A stretch of DNA of 64,000 bases, taken from NCBI RefSeq assembly GCF_947494555.1, contig NZ_CANLVF010000005.1:124001-188000 (forward strand), written 5' to 3'. Positions 16,687 through 24,375 of the stretch are shown here, piece by piece. The notes under the pieces were generated by a model, which made no database searches, was not told the origin of the DNA, and saw only the letters and a list, made by a program, of their open reading frames with translations. Source of the stretch: an uncultured Roseibium sp. (lineage in GTDB: Bacteria > Pseudomonadota > Alphaproteobacteria > Rhizobiales > Stappiaceae). Numbering within the stretch: the first letter of the stretch is position 1; every line of letters begins with the position of its first letter. A program made the translations under genes and the position numbers.

Positions 16687-18117
16687 TCAGGCGCGTACGT
16701 ATCCAGTTTTAACTGTACTGAAAAACTCGCTTGCATAGCGGCCCTGTTCTCTCGGCCCATAGCTTGAGCCCTTCCTGCCGCCGAACGGAACGTGGTAGTC
16801 GACGCCTGCGGTGGGCAGGTTGACCATGACCATGCCGGCCTTTGCGTTCTTGCGAAAATGCGCCGCGTGTTTGAGGCTGGTCGTGCATACGCCGGAGCAC
16901 AGTCCGAACTCCGTCTCGTTGGCAGTCCAAAGAGCTTGTTCGTAATTCTTCACCCTGATCACGGCTGCAACTGGCCCGAAGACCTCTTCGGTGTTGATGC
17001 GCATATCGTTGGTGGTGTCGGTGAAGAGCGCGGGCTGCAGGAAATAACCCTCCGTCTCACGACGCAGCAGCTCGCCACCGCAACGCAGGTTTCCCCCCTG
17101 CGAGCGGCCGATATCGATGTATTTCAGATCCGTTTGAAGCTGGTCCGCGCTTGCGACCGGCCCGATATCCGTTCCCTCCGCAAGAGCGTGACCGACGCTT
17201 AGCGCCTTGCAACGTTCAACCAGCCTTTCCACAAATCGGCCGAAAATACCCTCGGTCACAATCAGGCGCGAAGACGCCGTGCAACGTTGACCGGTCGCGA
17301 AATACGCTCCATCAACTGCGACTTCGACGGCCTGGTCGAGATCCGCATCGTCGAGCACCACAAGGGGATTTTTGCCACCCATTTCGAGCTGGACCTTGCG
17401 AAGATGCTTGAGACACGCTTCCGCCACTCTGTGTCCGACACCCTGAGACCCGGTGAATGTAATGCCGTCTATTTGCGGCGCGTCGAGCAGCGTCTGGCCA
17501 ACAATCGACCCTTTCCCGGTCACCAGGTTCAGGACGCCATCCGGCAGGCCTGCCCTTTTGAGAATGTCCGCCAGAACCCACGCGCAACCTGGCACCAGTT
17601 CAGCCGGCTTGAACACCACGGCGTTGCCATGGCAAAGCGCCGGCGCAATTTTCCACGAGGGGATAGCGATCGGGAAATTCCAAGGTGTGATAATGCCGAC
17701 AACGCCCAGAGGTTCCCGTGTCACCTCAACATCTATTCCCGGACGCACTGAACGGACCAGATCGCCCGTCTGGCGGACGCATTCGCCGGCAAAGAAACGG
17801 AAAATGTTCGCGGCACGGTCCGTTTCCAGAATCCCTTCGCGAAGCGTTTTCCCCTCTTCGCGCGACAGCAACGTGCCGATTTCCTGCTTGCGGGCGGCCA
17901 ATTCATCCGCGGTCCTGTTCAGGATCTCAAACCGTTCCTGGGGTGTGGTCTCAGCCCACCTGGGCGCCGCGGTAACCGCCGCTTCAATTGCGGCCTGTGT
18001 TTCAGGAACACCGGCATGGGCATAAAGGTCGATGACTTCAGCGGTGTCCGAAGGGTTCCGGTTTTCCGCCGCACTCGCCGACGTCACCCATTCCCCGTTG
18101 ATCAGCAAAGGTTTCAT
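16687..18117 (-). CDS. NAD(P)-dependent aldehyde dehydrogenase (semialdehyde-dehydrogenase type)
   Basis: 476 residues from the ATG at 18117, which shares a base with the TGA of the upstream gene. Motifs in order: ITPWNFPIAIPSWKIAPAL (cofactor pocket), FTGSQGVG, LEMGGKNPLVVLDDAD (general-base Glu), GQRCTASSRLIV (catalytic Cys), and EEVFGPVAAVI. The overall pattern resembles alpha-ketoglutaric-semialdehyde dehydrogenases and related class I-like enzymes. It oxidises an aldehyde to an acid, most likely an intermediate produced by the neighbouring enzymes. An upstream extension of the open frame to 18471 lies inside the neighbour and is not coding. Confidence 0.92.
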   Translation of the reverse strand: MKPLLINGEWVTSASAAENRNPSDTAEVIDLYAHAGVPETQAAIEAAVTAAPRWAETTPQERFEILNRTADELAARKQEIGTLLSREEGKTLREGILETDRAANIFRFFAGECVRQTGDLVRSVRPGIDVEVTREPLGVVGIITPWNFPIAIPSWKIAPALCHGNAVVFKPAELVPGCAWVLADILKRAGLPDGVLNLVTGKGSIVGQTLLDAPQIDGITFTGSQGVGHRVAEACLKHLRKVQLEMGGKNPLVVLDDADLDQAVEVAVDGAYFATGQRCTASSRLIVTEGIFGRFVERLVERCKALSVGHALAEGTDIGPVASADQLQTDLKYIDIGRSQGGNLRCGGELLRRETEGYFLQPALFTDTTNDMRINTEEVFGPVAAVIRVKNYEQALWTANETEFGLCSGVCTTSLKHAAHFRKNAKAGMVMVNLPTAGVDYHVPFGGRKGSSYGPREQGRYASEFFSTVKTGYVRA

Positions 18118-19265
18118 CAGGCGACCCGGTTTTCCAGATGGACGGATTTCATGATTGAAAAGAGGCTGGAACTGCTGAGCGCGCGCGGACTGCGTACAGC
18201 CGCAAGATCGGATGCGGCCAGATCTGCCGCGATCCGGAGCTCTTCTTCGCCGATACCCATTTCCGCAAGGCTTCCGGGAAGCGGTAGCGCCTGAAGAAAT
18301 TCCGTGACGCTGCTCGCGGGCGTACCGTCTCCCCCCGGACTGAAGAGATTTTGCAAGGTCGTGAACTTGTCGCGCGCAGCATCCGCATTGAACTGCAGGA
18401 CGGCAGGAAGCAACAGGCGGCTCAGGGCGCCGGGATCGAGACGCCGTTTCACGACGGTTTCCAGAGCACACCCGATGGCGTGAATGGTTCCAAGCCCCTT
18501 TTGAAGCGCCAGCGCGCCGTTCAGACTTGCGGCCATCATTTCCCGGCGGGCGGTTACGCTGTCATTTTCCAGCACAGAATGAAGATTGGCGAGAACCCGG
18601 CCAAGCCCGTCGAGCGCGATCCCGTCAGCCGGCGGATTATAGCCGGGCGACAGATAGGCTTCGACACACCGGCCAAGAGCATCCGCGCCTGCACTTGCAC
18701 TTTCAATGGGGCTCGCCCCCAAGGTCAGCGTCGGGTCGCAGATTGTAACCGTCGGCACCAGTTTCTTGCACATCAGCCGGGTGCGTTCACCGTCCATCAG
18801 AACGACAGGCGCATGCGCACTCACTGCGGACCCGAACCCCTGAATACTGGGAACCGCGTAAAGATCCGGCAAACTGTCCCCGATCCTGCGAGAACCGCCG
18901 GTGGCATAGGAAAAGGTCTCAAGCGGCGCTTCATGCGCAATCGAAATGCGCGAGATTTTCGCCAGATCGATTGCCGTATTGCGGCCAAAGGCAATCAGCA
19001 GATCGCGACTGGTAGACTCAAATGTCTCGGCAACTCGGCGCGCGGCTTGCTCGTTGGGTATTTCGGGAATATCGCTGATGACCTCAATAGACGTACGGAC
19101 GGGCAGTCCAGCAAGCAATCGCTCGTAAAGTTCGCTGTTGAGGTGCGTCTCATCCGTTACGATGAGCGGCCGGGTCTTGCGATTGACTTCCACTTCCGAC
19201 CATAGCGCTTCTTCCAAAACGCCATCGGCAAAGTGCACTCGCGTGACGTATGTGATCAAAGTCAT
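18117..19265 (-). CDS. Iron-alcohol-dehydrogenase-fold protein with degenerate metal site
   Basis: 382 residues with the fold pattern of group III (Fe) alcohol dehydrogenases and maleylacetate reductases: LLIAFGRNTAIDLAK (usual GGGS-xx-D), LYAVPSIQGFGSAVS (usual PTTAGTGSE) and ADALGRCVEAYLSPG (usual DALTHAIEAY). By alignment with E. coli FucO, Asp195 and His262 are kept, but Arg199 replaces the second ligand His, Cys266 replaces the nicotinamide-side His, and Pro278 replaces the last ligand His. Iron binding is therefore doubtful. The gene is coupled to the aldehyde dehydrogenase (TGATG) and follows the livK stem-loop. It may be a metal-free variant, a binding protein or a lyase-like descendant. 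Confidence 0.82.
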   Translation of the reverse strand: MTLITYVTRVHFADGVLEEALWSEVEVNRKTRPLIVTDETHLNSELYERLLAGLPVRTSIEVISDIPEIPNEQAARRVAETFESTSRDLLIAFGRNTAIDLAKISRISIAHEAPLETFSYATGGSRRIGDSLPDLYAVPSIQGFGSAVSAHAPVVLMDGERTRLMCKKLVPTVTICDPTLTLGASPIESASAGADALGRCVEAYLSPGYNPPADGIALDGLGRVLANLHSVLENDSVTARREMMAASLNGALALQKGLGTIHAIGCALETVVKRRLDPGALSRLLLPAVLQFNADAARDKFTTLQNLFSPGGDGTPASSVTEFLQALPLPGSLAEMGIGEEELRIAADLAASDLAAVRSPRALSSSSLFSIMKSVHLENRVA

Positions 19266-19314
19266 CGCCAGATCTCAAGAAGAAGCTGTGACAGCCTGCG
19301 GCCTGGAACGGGAA

Positions 19315-19338
19315 CCGGGCGGCGGCTAGGCCGCCCGG
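19315..19338 (-). terminator. GC-rich stem-loop after the LivK-type gene
   Basis: CCGGGCGGC (19315-19323) pairs perfectly with GCCGCCCGG (19330-19338) around a 6-nt loop. On the minus strand it follows the binding-protein stop at 19349 and is followed by TTCCCGTT, only mildly T-rich. Probably a partial terminator or mRNA-end protector that keeps binding-protein levels above those of the downstream dehydrogenases. Confidence 0.6.
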
Positions 19339-19348
19339 CACTTTGCGG

Positions 19349-20605
19349 TCAGTAAGACGCCTTGCACTCAGGCGTTTCGCGGCTTGGGAGGCCGATCTTT
19401 GCAAACACTTCCGGATCGATGCCCAGCGTTTGCGGAACATTGTCCTTGATCGCGACGAGCTTGGTTACGAGCGTACCGTCTTCCTGCTCTGCCACTTCGG
19501 ACACGAAATTGGCACCAATCGCCTGGCGGTTGCCATCAAGCGTTATCTTGCCGTTCGGTGCGTCCAGTTCGAGGTTGGAAAGGCATGCGCGGAACTTGGC
19601 GTGACCGTCGGACAAGTCACCGCCGACTTCGTCAAGGCAAGTCATCGCCGCTGAGGTCGCGTTGTAGTATCCGGTCGCGAGAAGCGACGGGCTCGGGAAC
19701 CGCTGATCCGGCGGGAACGCGTCCTGATAAGCCTTCACATAGGCCTTCCAGTTGGCATCGTCCCAGGTATCTGCCTGCGGACCGGCAGAAGGTGTGCCGA
19801 TGAGCGCGTTTTTCGCGTCACCCTTGGAGTTGAGAACCGTGCCGTCAACCATGATCGAACCGCCGATCAGGTTGGCATCGCCACCGGCCTGCTGATACTG
19901 GTTGAGGAAGTTGACGGCATCACCGCCACCCAGGCCGAGATAGATCGCGTCAACGTCGTCCGGAAGCGAGGCAATGATCGAGCCGAAATCCTTGGTGCCG
20001 AGAGGAACCCAGAAGCGTTCGGTGATTTCGCCGCCAGCCTGGCAAAATTCAAGCGCAAAACCGAAGACCTGCGTATAGATAAAGGAATAGTCCTCACCGA
20101 TCGTTGCGACGGATTTCCAACCCTTTTCGTTGAAAACATAGTCCCCAAGGCCCGCGGACCACTGAGCGCCGTCCGTGTTGAAACGAAAGAAGTTATCGGA
20201 CGGTGTGACGTAAGTTGTCTCTTGCGCGCCGGAGATCCCGTTCAGGAAAGTGACTTGCGGCTGTGTCTTGGAATAGTCGCGAATTGCGATGCCTTCGGAT
20301 CCAGACAGCGGGCCGATGACAATATCAACCTTGTCTTGCTCCACCAGCTTGCGAGCGCCTCGAACAGCACTGTCCGGAGACGCATCCGTTGATTGAATAA
20401 TCAATTCGATATCACGCCCGCCGGCTTGTTCGCCCTTGACGGCCATCGCGGTTTTCAGACCGCGCACGCCATCTTCGCCAAGGACCGTATAGGTACCTTC
20501 AAGCGTTGCCAGTACACCCACTTTCAGGGGCCCGTCCGACGCAAATGCAGCGCCGGTCGACAGGAATGCGGCCGCGGAGACAGCGGCCAGAAGATGCTTT
20601 TTCAT
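19349..20605 (-). CDS. ABC transporter substrate-binding protein (LivK/HAAT family)
   Basis: 418 residues from the ATG at 20605, preceded by GGGAGGA; a longer start at 20626 lacks this. A signal peptide covers about residues 1-22 (KKHLLAAVSAAAFLSTGAAFAS). The mature part starts GPLKVGVLATLEGTYTVLGEDGVRG and has the periplasmic type I binding-protein pattern (KVDIVIGPLSGSEGIAI, ATIGEDYSFIYTQVFGF). The family binds amino acids, amides and also aromatic acids. It is the only binding protein in the long locus and the natural partner of LivHMG. Two possible disulphide cysteines appear late in the chain. The ligand cannot be assigned. Confidence 0.92.
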   Translation of the reverse strand: MKKHLLAAVSAAAFLSTGAAFASDGPLKVGVLATLEGTYTVLGEDGVRGLKTAMAVKGEQAGGRDIELIIQSTDASPDSAVRGARKLVEQDKVDIVIGPLSGSEGIAIRDYSKTQPQVTFLNGISGAQETTYVTPSDNFFRFNTDGAQWSAGLGDYVFNEKGWKSVATIGEDYSFIYTQVFGFALEFCQAGGEITERFWVPLGTKDFGSIIASLPDDVDAIYLGLGGGDAVNFLNQYQQAGGDANLIGGSIMVDGTVLNSKGDAKNALIGTPSAGPQADTWDDANWKAYVKAYQDAFPPDQRFPSPSLLATGYYNATSAAMTCLDEVGGDLSDGHAKFRACLSNLELDAPNGKITLDGNRQAIGANFVSEVAEQEDGTLVTKLVAIKDNVPQTLGIDPEVFAKIGLPSRETPECKASY

Positions 20606-20974
20606 CCGTTCCTCCCAACGAATCAACAGCCGCTTTTGACCACACAGGAGACCGGAATCCTTCAGAAAAACCGGCCAGCACTTGTGTCTACGGCAATGGA
20701 TCCAGCATGCGCCAGAGAGGAGTTTCTACCTATCTCGGAGAGTGCGGGTGATATAACGCACAGTCTGTTTTTGAGGGTGTCATCCTTTGAAAGGGACGCG
20801 CGGAAAGCAAGGTGAAACATGAGCAAACCGAAGACAGATGAGGAAAGCAACAGTTTCACACGACACGCGAAAATCCAGTAGCCGAGGCGGAAGCCTCCAA
20901 GATCGAAGAGAATACCGGCAACGCCTGAAGGTTCCAGTTCCGCGTTGCCGGCGAGGACGCAATACAACGGTTGG
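20606..20974. other. Intergenic region upstream of the livK-type gene
   Basis: About 370 bp between the livK-type start and the stop of the secreted ABM gene. The right half holds the stem-loop at 20915-20951. The left half should contain the promoter of the livK-dehydrogenase operon. No credible gene is seen; several short open frames overlap here but none has a ribosome site and family resemblance. Confidence 0.5.
20915..20951 (-). terminator. Stem-loop downstream of the secreted ABM gene
   Basis: CCGGCAACGC (20915-20924) and GCGTTGCCGG (20942-20951) form a perfect 10-bp stem with a 17-nt loop. On the minus strand it lies 24 nt after the stop at 20975 and is followed by TATTCTCTTC, a T-rich run. 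Fits a rho-independent terminator, though the loop is long. Confidence 0.6.
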
Positions 20975-21343
20975 CTAGTCCCTGATCACCTCATAAAGGT
21001 TGGGGTTTGGGATAACGCCTTCGATGCGAGGCAGGATTTTGGAATCTCGCATCTTTGTTGTCGCAGCCTTGTATTGCTCGGCCGTTTCCCACTGAGCGAC
21101 GTTAATCAAAAGATATGTTGCGTCAGTCGAAAGTGATCGATGCAATTTAGTTGAGACATAGCCGGGCTGGTCATCCAGGAAGTCTCTCGCGATGTCCCAC
21201 ATGGCGATTGCTTCGTCTAGCGACTCGACCGGTACCGTAAAGGCGTTGATCAGCACAACATTCTCACTCGCGTCCTGAGCCTGCGCTGTAGCGGATCCAA
21301 GAGCCAGTGCTAAAGCGGTCGCGAAAGTGGCGAGGTTTTTCAT
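20975..21343 (-). CDS. Exported antibiotic-biosynthesis-monooxygenase (ABM) domain protein
   Basis: 122 residues from the ATG at 21343 (GAAAGGAAA upstream). Residues 1-22 form a signal peptide (MKNLATFATALALALGSATA then QAQ). The rest is a dimeric alpha/beta-barrel ABM domain: VVLINAFTVPVESLDEAI, FLDDQPGYVSTKLHRSLS, ATYLLINVAQWETAEQYKAA. It is clearly paralogous to the leaderless ABM gene at 21571-21873. Family members include heme-degrading and quinone-forming monooxygenases as well as stress proteins without known activity. It has its own upstream palindrome (21387-21404), so it is likely controlled by the MarR pair. Confidence 0.85.
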   Translation of the reverse strand: MKNLATFATALALALGSATAQAQDASENVVLINAFTVPVESLDEAIAMWDIARDFLDDQPGYVSTKLHRSLSTDATYLLINVAQWETAEQYKAATTKMRDSKILPRIEGVIPNPNLYEVIRD

Positions 21344-21386
21344 GATGTTTTCCTTTCGAACTAGCGTCAGTTCATGACTGCTTACT

Positions 21387-21404
21387 TGCATAGCGCGCTA
21401 TGCA
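21387..21404. promoter_or_regulatory. Perfect 18-bp palindrome, probable MarR operator
   Basis: TGCATAGCGCGCTATGCA is a perfect palindrome 44 bp upstream of the secreted ABM start. The same half-site (GCATAG/CTATGC) recurs before the EF-hand gene and both MarR genes. MarR-family dimers bind such short palindromes and usually repress. Confidence 0.8.
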
Positions 21405-21570
21405 TTTTGACGAATGACCCCACGTTTTCTCCCTCATCTACCCCTGAATTCTGCTTGGTGAATATGTCCAAGTTAAAGAGAACGCGTCCACCTGCAGAAC
21501 CTCATAAACCTTTGTGAGGGGCCTCGGGGACGGTAGACACGGCCAGAGACTACAGTGACGGTCAACGAAC

Positions 21571-21873
21571 CTAAGTCCGTATTACAGAATAAAGAGCGGG
21601 AGCGGGAACCACCCCCTCAACCTCAGGAAAGACGGCATATTCCTTCATTGCCGCCGTCGCGGCTTTGAAGGCCTCGGAAGTCTCCCATTCTGCAACATTG
21701 ATCAGCAGATATTGCGCATCAGGCGAATGCGACTGATGCAGCTTTGTTGAAATGTATCCCGGCTGCTGTCTGAGGAAGTCGCGTCCGGCTTCCCATGCCC
21801 TTATTGCTTCCTCAAGTCTGTCTTTTGGAGCAACAAAGGGATTGATGAGTATGACCGGATTGTGGGCACTCAT
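21571..21873 (-). CDS. Cytosolic ABM-domain protein
   Basis: 100 residues, no leader: PVILINPFVAPKDRLEEAIRAW, FLRQQPGYISTKLHQSHS, AQYLLINVAEWETSEAFKAA. This is a complete single ABM domain, nearly the same as the mature part of the exported paralogue. It starts 57 bp after the reductase stop on the same strand, probably as the last gene of the EF-hand-reductase operon. The ATG at 21873 has AAGGAGAC upstream. Whether it is an enzyme is unknown. Confidence 0.88.
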   Translation of the reverse strand: MSAHNPVILINPFVAPKDRLEEAIRAWEAGRDFLRQQPGYISTKLHQSHSPDAQYLLINVAEWETSEAFKAATAAMKEYAVFPEVEGVVPAPALYSVIRT

Positions 21874-21929
21874 GGCGTGTCTCCTTCTTAGATTTGGTTA
21901 GAACCTGTCATCCGCTGCCACAGCGCGCG

Positions 21930-23189
21930 TTAGCGAAACTCAAACGCTTCGGTGTGGATTCTGTTGAGAGCTACGCCTTCCTTTTTCAGGTCGCGGCGCA
22001 GCGCATCTATCATCGGCTTGGGACCGCACATGAAATAGTCATAGGTGCCGAGGGCGTCCGGCAGCTTTTCTTTCATGATTTTCACACGTGCGAATTCTCC
22101 CCGATCGGAGTAAAGCGGATGAATTGTGACACCCTGCAATTTGGCGCAAATTCTGATGAGTTCGCCCAGAAACAGCGCTTCGTTCTCCTCCCTGACCGCA
22201 TAAACGAGATGGATATGGCGCTGATCGTCTTCCTTCATGGCACGGAGCTTTGAAAGGAAGGGGGTGATGCCGATCCCTCCCGCAAGCCAGATTTGCTTGT
22301 CTCCGGCCTTGGTATAGTCAAATCGTCCATAGGGACCGCGCACCTGCACCTTGCCGCCCGGTTTCAACTTTTCGCGCACCTTTCGCGTCCAATCGCCAAG
22401 GACCTTCATCGTAAAGCGCAGCCGGTCTTCGCCAGGAGAGCTGGAAATCGTAAATGGATGGGGTTCGTTCCAATCCTTCCCCTCGATCTCCACGAACGCA
22501 AATTGTCCGGGCTTGAAGTCAAAGACCTTATCGACGGGTTTCAAAACAACTTCGGTCGCACGCTCCAAAGCGTTGACAGATTCGATCGTAAAATTCTGTG
22601 CCGTCCGGCGGTTCATGCCAAAAACAGAATAAAAAGCGGAAATCACACCCATTGCGCCGGCGATCATCAAAACAGTGCCGGAGGCGCTGAATTTCTGAAA
22701 GAAGATGGTCGGTGCGGTCATGAAGTGTCCGACCACCAGCAAATAGACCAACACCATGCTGCGATGGGTCGGACGCCAGAGCGAATATCTGATCTTGCGA
22801 TTCAAGGCGATGAAGAGACCCAGCACCAGAACAATCAAGGCGAACATGCCAAGAGGCGCGGAAGGCACCAAAGGGTGCAGGGACGGATCAACACCAGTGG
22901 GTAAATCTTTGGGCACACCGAAGAAATGTCCAAGGGCAAAAACAGCCGTAGAAACCCCCGCTACCCGGTGGACCTGATACATTCTGTCCAGGCCGCCAAA
23001 CATGTCTTCAAGGACGCTCAGTCGTGTGGACAATACAACCGAGCTTGTCATCAGGAGAAAGGCGATGCCTCCCAGCATAGTGGTTATCGTCGTGCGCATA
23101 TCATGGTCTTCGGGCGCGAAAACAATGTGCGAAACGATGAACACAGCGATAATCGCGCCTATGGCTAAAATCCCAGGCTTAAACGACAT
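21930..23189 (-). CDS. NOX-like ferric reductase: heme transmembrane domain plus FAD/NAD(P)H domain
   Basis: 419 residues. The first half has about six membrane segments, with histidine pairs placed as heme ligands: His74 and His88 in one helix, His142 and His155 in another, the spacing used by NADPH oxidases and ferric reductases. The second half is a ferredoxin-reductase module: EPHPFTISSSPGED (FAD), RGPYGRFDYT, IWLAGGIGITPFLSKL and YFMCGPKPMIDALRR (NAD(P)H). Such proteins carry electrons from cytosolic NAD(P)H across the membrane to ferric iron, a partner protein or oxygen. The gene lies 21 bp after an exported EF-hand protein, a pairing reminiscent of calcium-regulated NOX5. Confidence 0.9.
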   Translation of the reverse strand: MSFKPGILAIGAIIAVFIVSHIVFAPEDHDMRTTITTMLGGIAFLLMTSSVVLSTRLSVLEDMFGGLDRMYQVHRVAGVSTAVFALGHFFGVPKDLPTGVDPSLHPLVPSAPLGMFALIVLVLGLFIALNRKIRYSLWRPTHRSMVLVYLLVVGHFMTAPTIFFQKFSASGTVLMIAGAMGVISAFYSVFGMNRRTAQNFTIESVNALERATEVVLKPVDKVFDFKPGQFAFVEIEGKDWNEPHPFTISSSPGEDRLRFTMKVLGDWTRKVREKLKPGGKVQVRGPYGRFDYTKAGDKQIWLAGGIGITPFLSKLRAMKEDDQRHIHLVYAVREENEALFLGELIRICAKLQGVTIHPLYSDRGEFARVKIMKEKLPDALGTYDYFMCGPKPMIDALRRDLKKEGVALNRIHTEAFEFR

Positions 23190-23210
23190 TTTCAGGTTCC
23201 CTGACTTTGC

Positions 23211-23699
23211 TCAAAGACCGGTGATTGCTGCGCGATAGGCAACGTTTACGAGATAGCCATGCAAGAACTCGTCACGGGTAAGGAATGCATCGTCGTTGGC
23301 GTCAGCACGGGTAAAGTCCCAGACCATTGCCTTGTGGTACTCCTGACGGCGTAGCTTGCCGTCACCGTCACGATCCCAAACGGCAAAGAGAATTTTCTGA
23401 GCAGCCTCGTAAGCTTGTTTCTGGCCGCTGTCTTCAGCAATGAAATTGAAGCCGAAATCCCATTCTGTGAATTCTGGGAAGTCGATAAATCCGCTCTCGT
23501 CATGGTCCATGGATTCGAAAATGAGGCGGCCAAAATTGACGAACTCACCTATGTCAACCATGCCATTGGGATTGTCTTCAATCGAACCGAAGATGTCCTC
23601 GGCCAACTGGCGACCCGGTGTGACTTCTTCTGCAAGCGACAGCCCAGTGTAAGTACAAAGAACCAACGTCAAAGTGCAGGCAATCCTGAGCGATTTCAT
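23211..23699 (-). CDS. Exported four-EF-hand calcium-binding protein
   Basis: 162 residues from the ATG at 23699 (AAAGGAAA upstream; 23717 is a weaker alternative). A signal peptide covers residues 1-23 (RIACTLTLVLCTYTGLSLAE). Four 12-residue EF loops are visible: 41-52 (EDNPNGMVDIGE), 65-76 (DHDESGFIDFPE), 109-120 (DRDGDGKLRRQE) and 133-144 (DANDDAFLTRDE). Loops 2 and 3 are canonical; loop 1 begins with Glu, and loop 4 has Ala in place of the central Gly. The arrangement as two EF pairs resembles calmodulin or NCS-type sensors more than the scattered EF loops common in bacteria. First gene of the operon with the NOX-like reductase. Confidence 0.9.
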   Translation of the reverse strand: MKSLRIACTLTLVLCTYTGLSLAEEVTPGRQLAEDIFGSIEDNPNGMVDIGEFVNFGRLIFESMDHDESGFIDFPEFTEWDFGFNFIAEDSGQKQAYEAAQKILFAVWDRDGDGKLRRQEYHKAMVWDFTRADANDDAFLTRDEFLHGYLVNVAYRAAITGL

Positions 23700-23725
23700 C
23701 TCGGTTTCCTTTCGCAAAAAAGAAT

Positions 23726-23737
23726 ATAGCGCGCTAT
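23726..23737. promoter_or_regulatory. Palindromic operator upstream of the EF-hand/reductase operon
   Basis: ATAGCGCGCTAT is a perfect 12-bp palindrome 27 bp upstream of the EF-hand start; the right arm extends to CTATGC, as in the 21387 site. Close placement to the start suggests repression by the MarR proteins. Confidence 0.75.
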
Positions 23738-23785
23738 GCTTTTGCTTGGCACATGACCGCGAACCAAAGCATTGCCAATTTATGG

Positions 23786-23826
23786 ATAGCAGACTATGTT
23801 AATTTTGCATAGCCTGCAATGCAAAA
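23786..23826. promoter_or_regulatory. Two imperfect palindromes upstream of the first marR gene
   Basis: An imperfect ATAG....CTAT element lies at 23786-23797. A larger near-palindrome at 23803-23826 (TTTTGCATAGCC / TGCAATGCAAAA, 20 of 24 positions paired) ends 9 bp before the ATG of the MarR gene. Both carry the GCATAG half-site. The second overlaps the likely ribosome or promoter region and suggests autorepression. Confidence 0.68.
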
Positions 23827-23835
23827 AGGTGTCAC

Positions 23836-24285
23836 ATGAATTTTTCGCGCGAAACTTCCATCGGATATCTCCTCAATCACCTCGCGCGCTTGTTCTCAAA
23901 CGCGCTGCAGCAGCGCATTAAGCCACTTGGCCTTTCAACGGGAGTGTTTCCCGTCATGATCCATCTGTGGGAAAATGACGGCATAACGCAAAAGCAGTTG
24001 GTCGATCTCGTTGGAATTGAGCAGGCAACCATGGCCAATACGCTGAACAGGATGGAACGCGATGGCCTCGTCATCCGAAAAAAGGGACCCAAAGATGCGC
24101 GTGAACGTCAGGTTTATCTGACCGAACTGGGTTTAGCGTTGCGGGATCCGGCTTTGAACGAGGCTTCCACGCAAAATGAGGCACTATTGGCGGGATTAAC
24201 AGGCGCGGAGCAACGTCAGTTGATTTCTTTGGCGTCCAAGCTCCTGATGACACTAAACATGGATTCAAGTTTGGAGGAGCGGTAA
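23836..24285 (+). CDS. MarR-family transcriptional regulator (first of a pair)
   Basis: 149 residues with the MarR winged helix: GVFPVMIHLWENDGITQKQLVDLVGIEQATMANTLNRMERDGLVIRKK, then the wing (DARERQVYLTELG). The ATG at 23836 follows AAAAAGG. It is divergent from the EF-hand/reductase operon and shares the recognition helix (EQATMANTLNRMERDGLV) with the second MarR gene 90 bp downstream, so both probably read the same operators. The C-terminal dimerisation helix is shorter than usual but present. Confidence 0.92.
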   Translation: MNFSRETSIGYLLNHLARLFSNALQQRIKPLGLSTGVFPVMIHLWENDGITQKQLVDLVGIEQATMANTLNRMERDGLVIRKKGPKDARERQVYLTELGLALRDPALNEASTQNEALLAGLTGAEQRQLISLASKLLMTLNMDSSLEER

Positions 24286-24341
24286 TGTACGGCGCTACCA
24301 TTGTGTGAAAACAAATGTGCCAACAGCTCGTTAGAATTCAT

Positions 24342-24359
24342 TGCATTCCATGCTATGTA
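24342..24359. promoter_or_regulatory. Degenerate copy of the MarR operator before the second marR gene
   Basis: TGCATTCCATGCTATGTA matches the perfect operator at 21387-21404 at most positions (TGCAT..C..GCTATG) and lies 17 bp before the ATG at 24376. The arms pair less well than in the other copies. Confidence 0.55.
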
Positions 24360-24375
24360 ATTCTACAAAAGCCCT

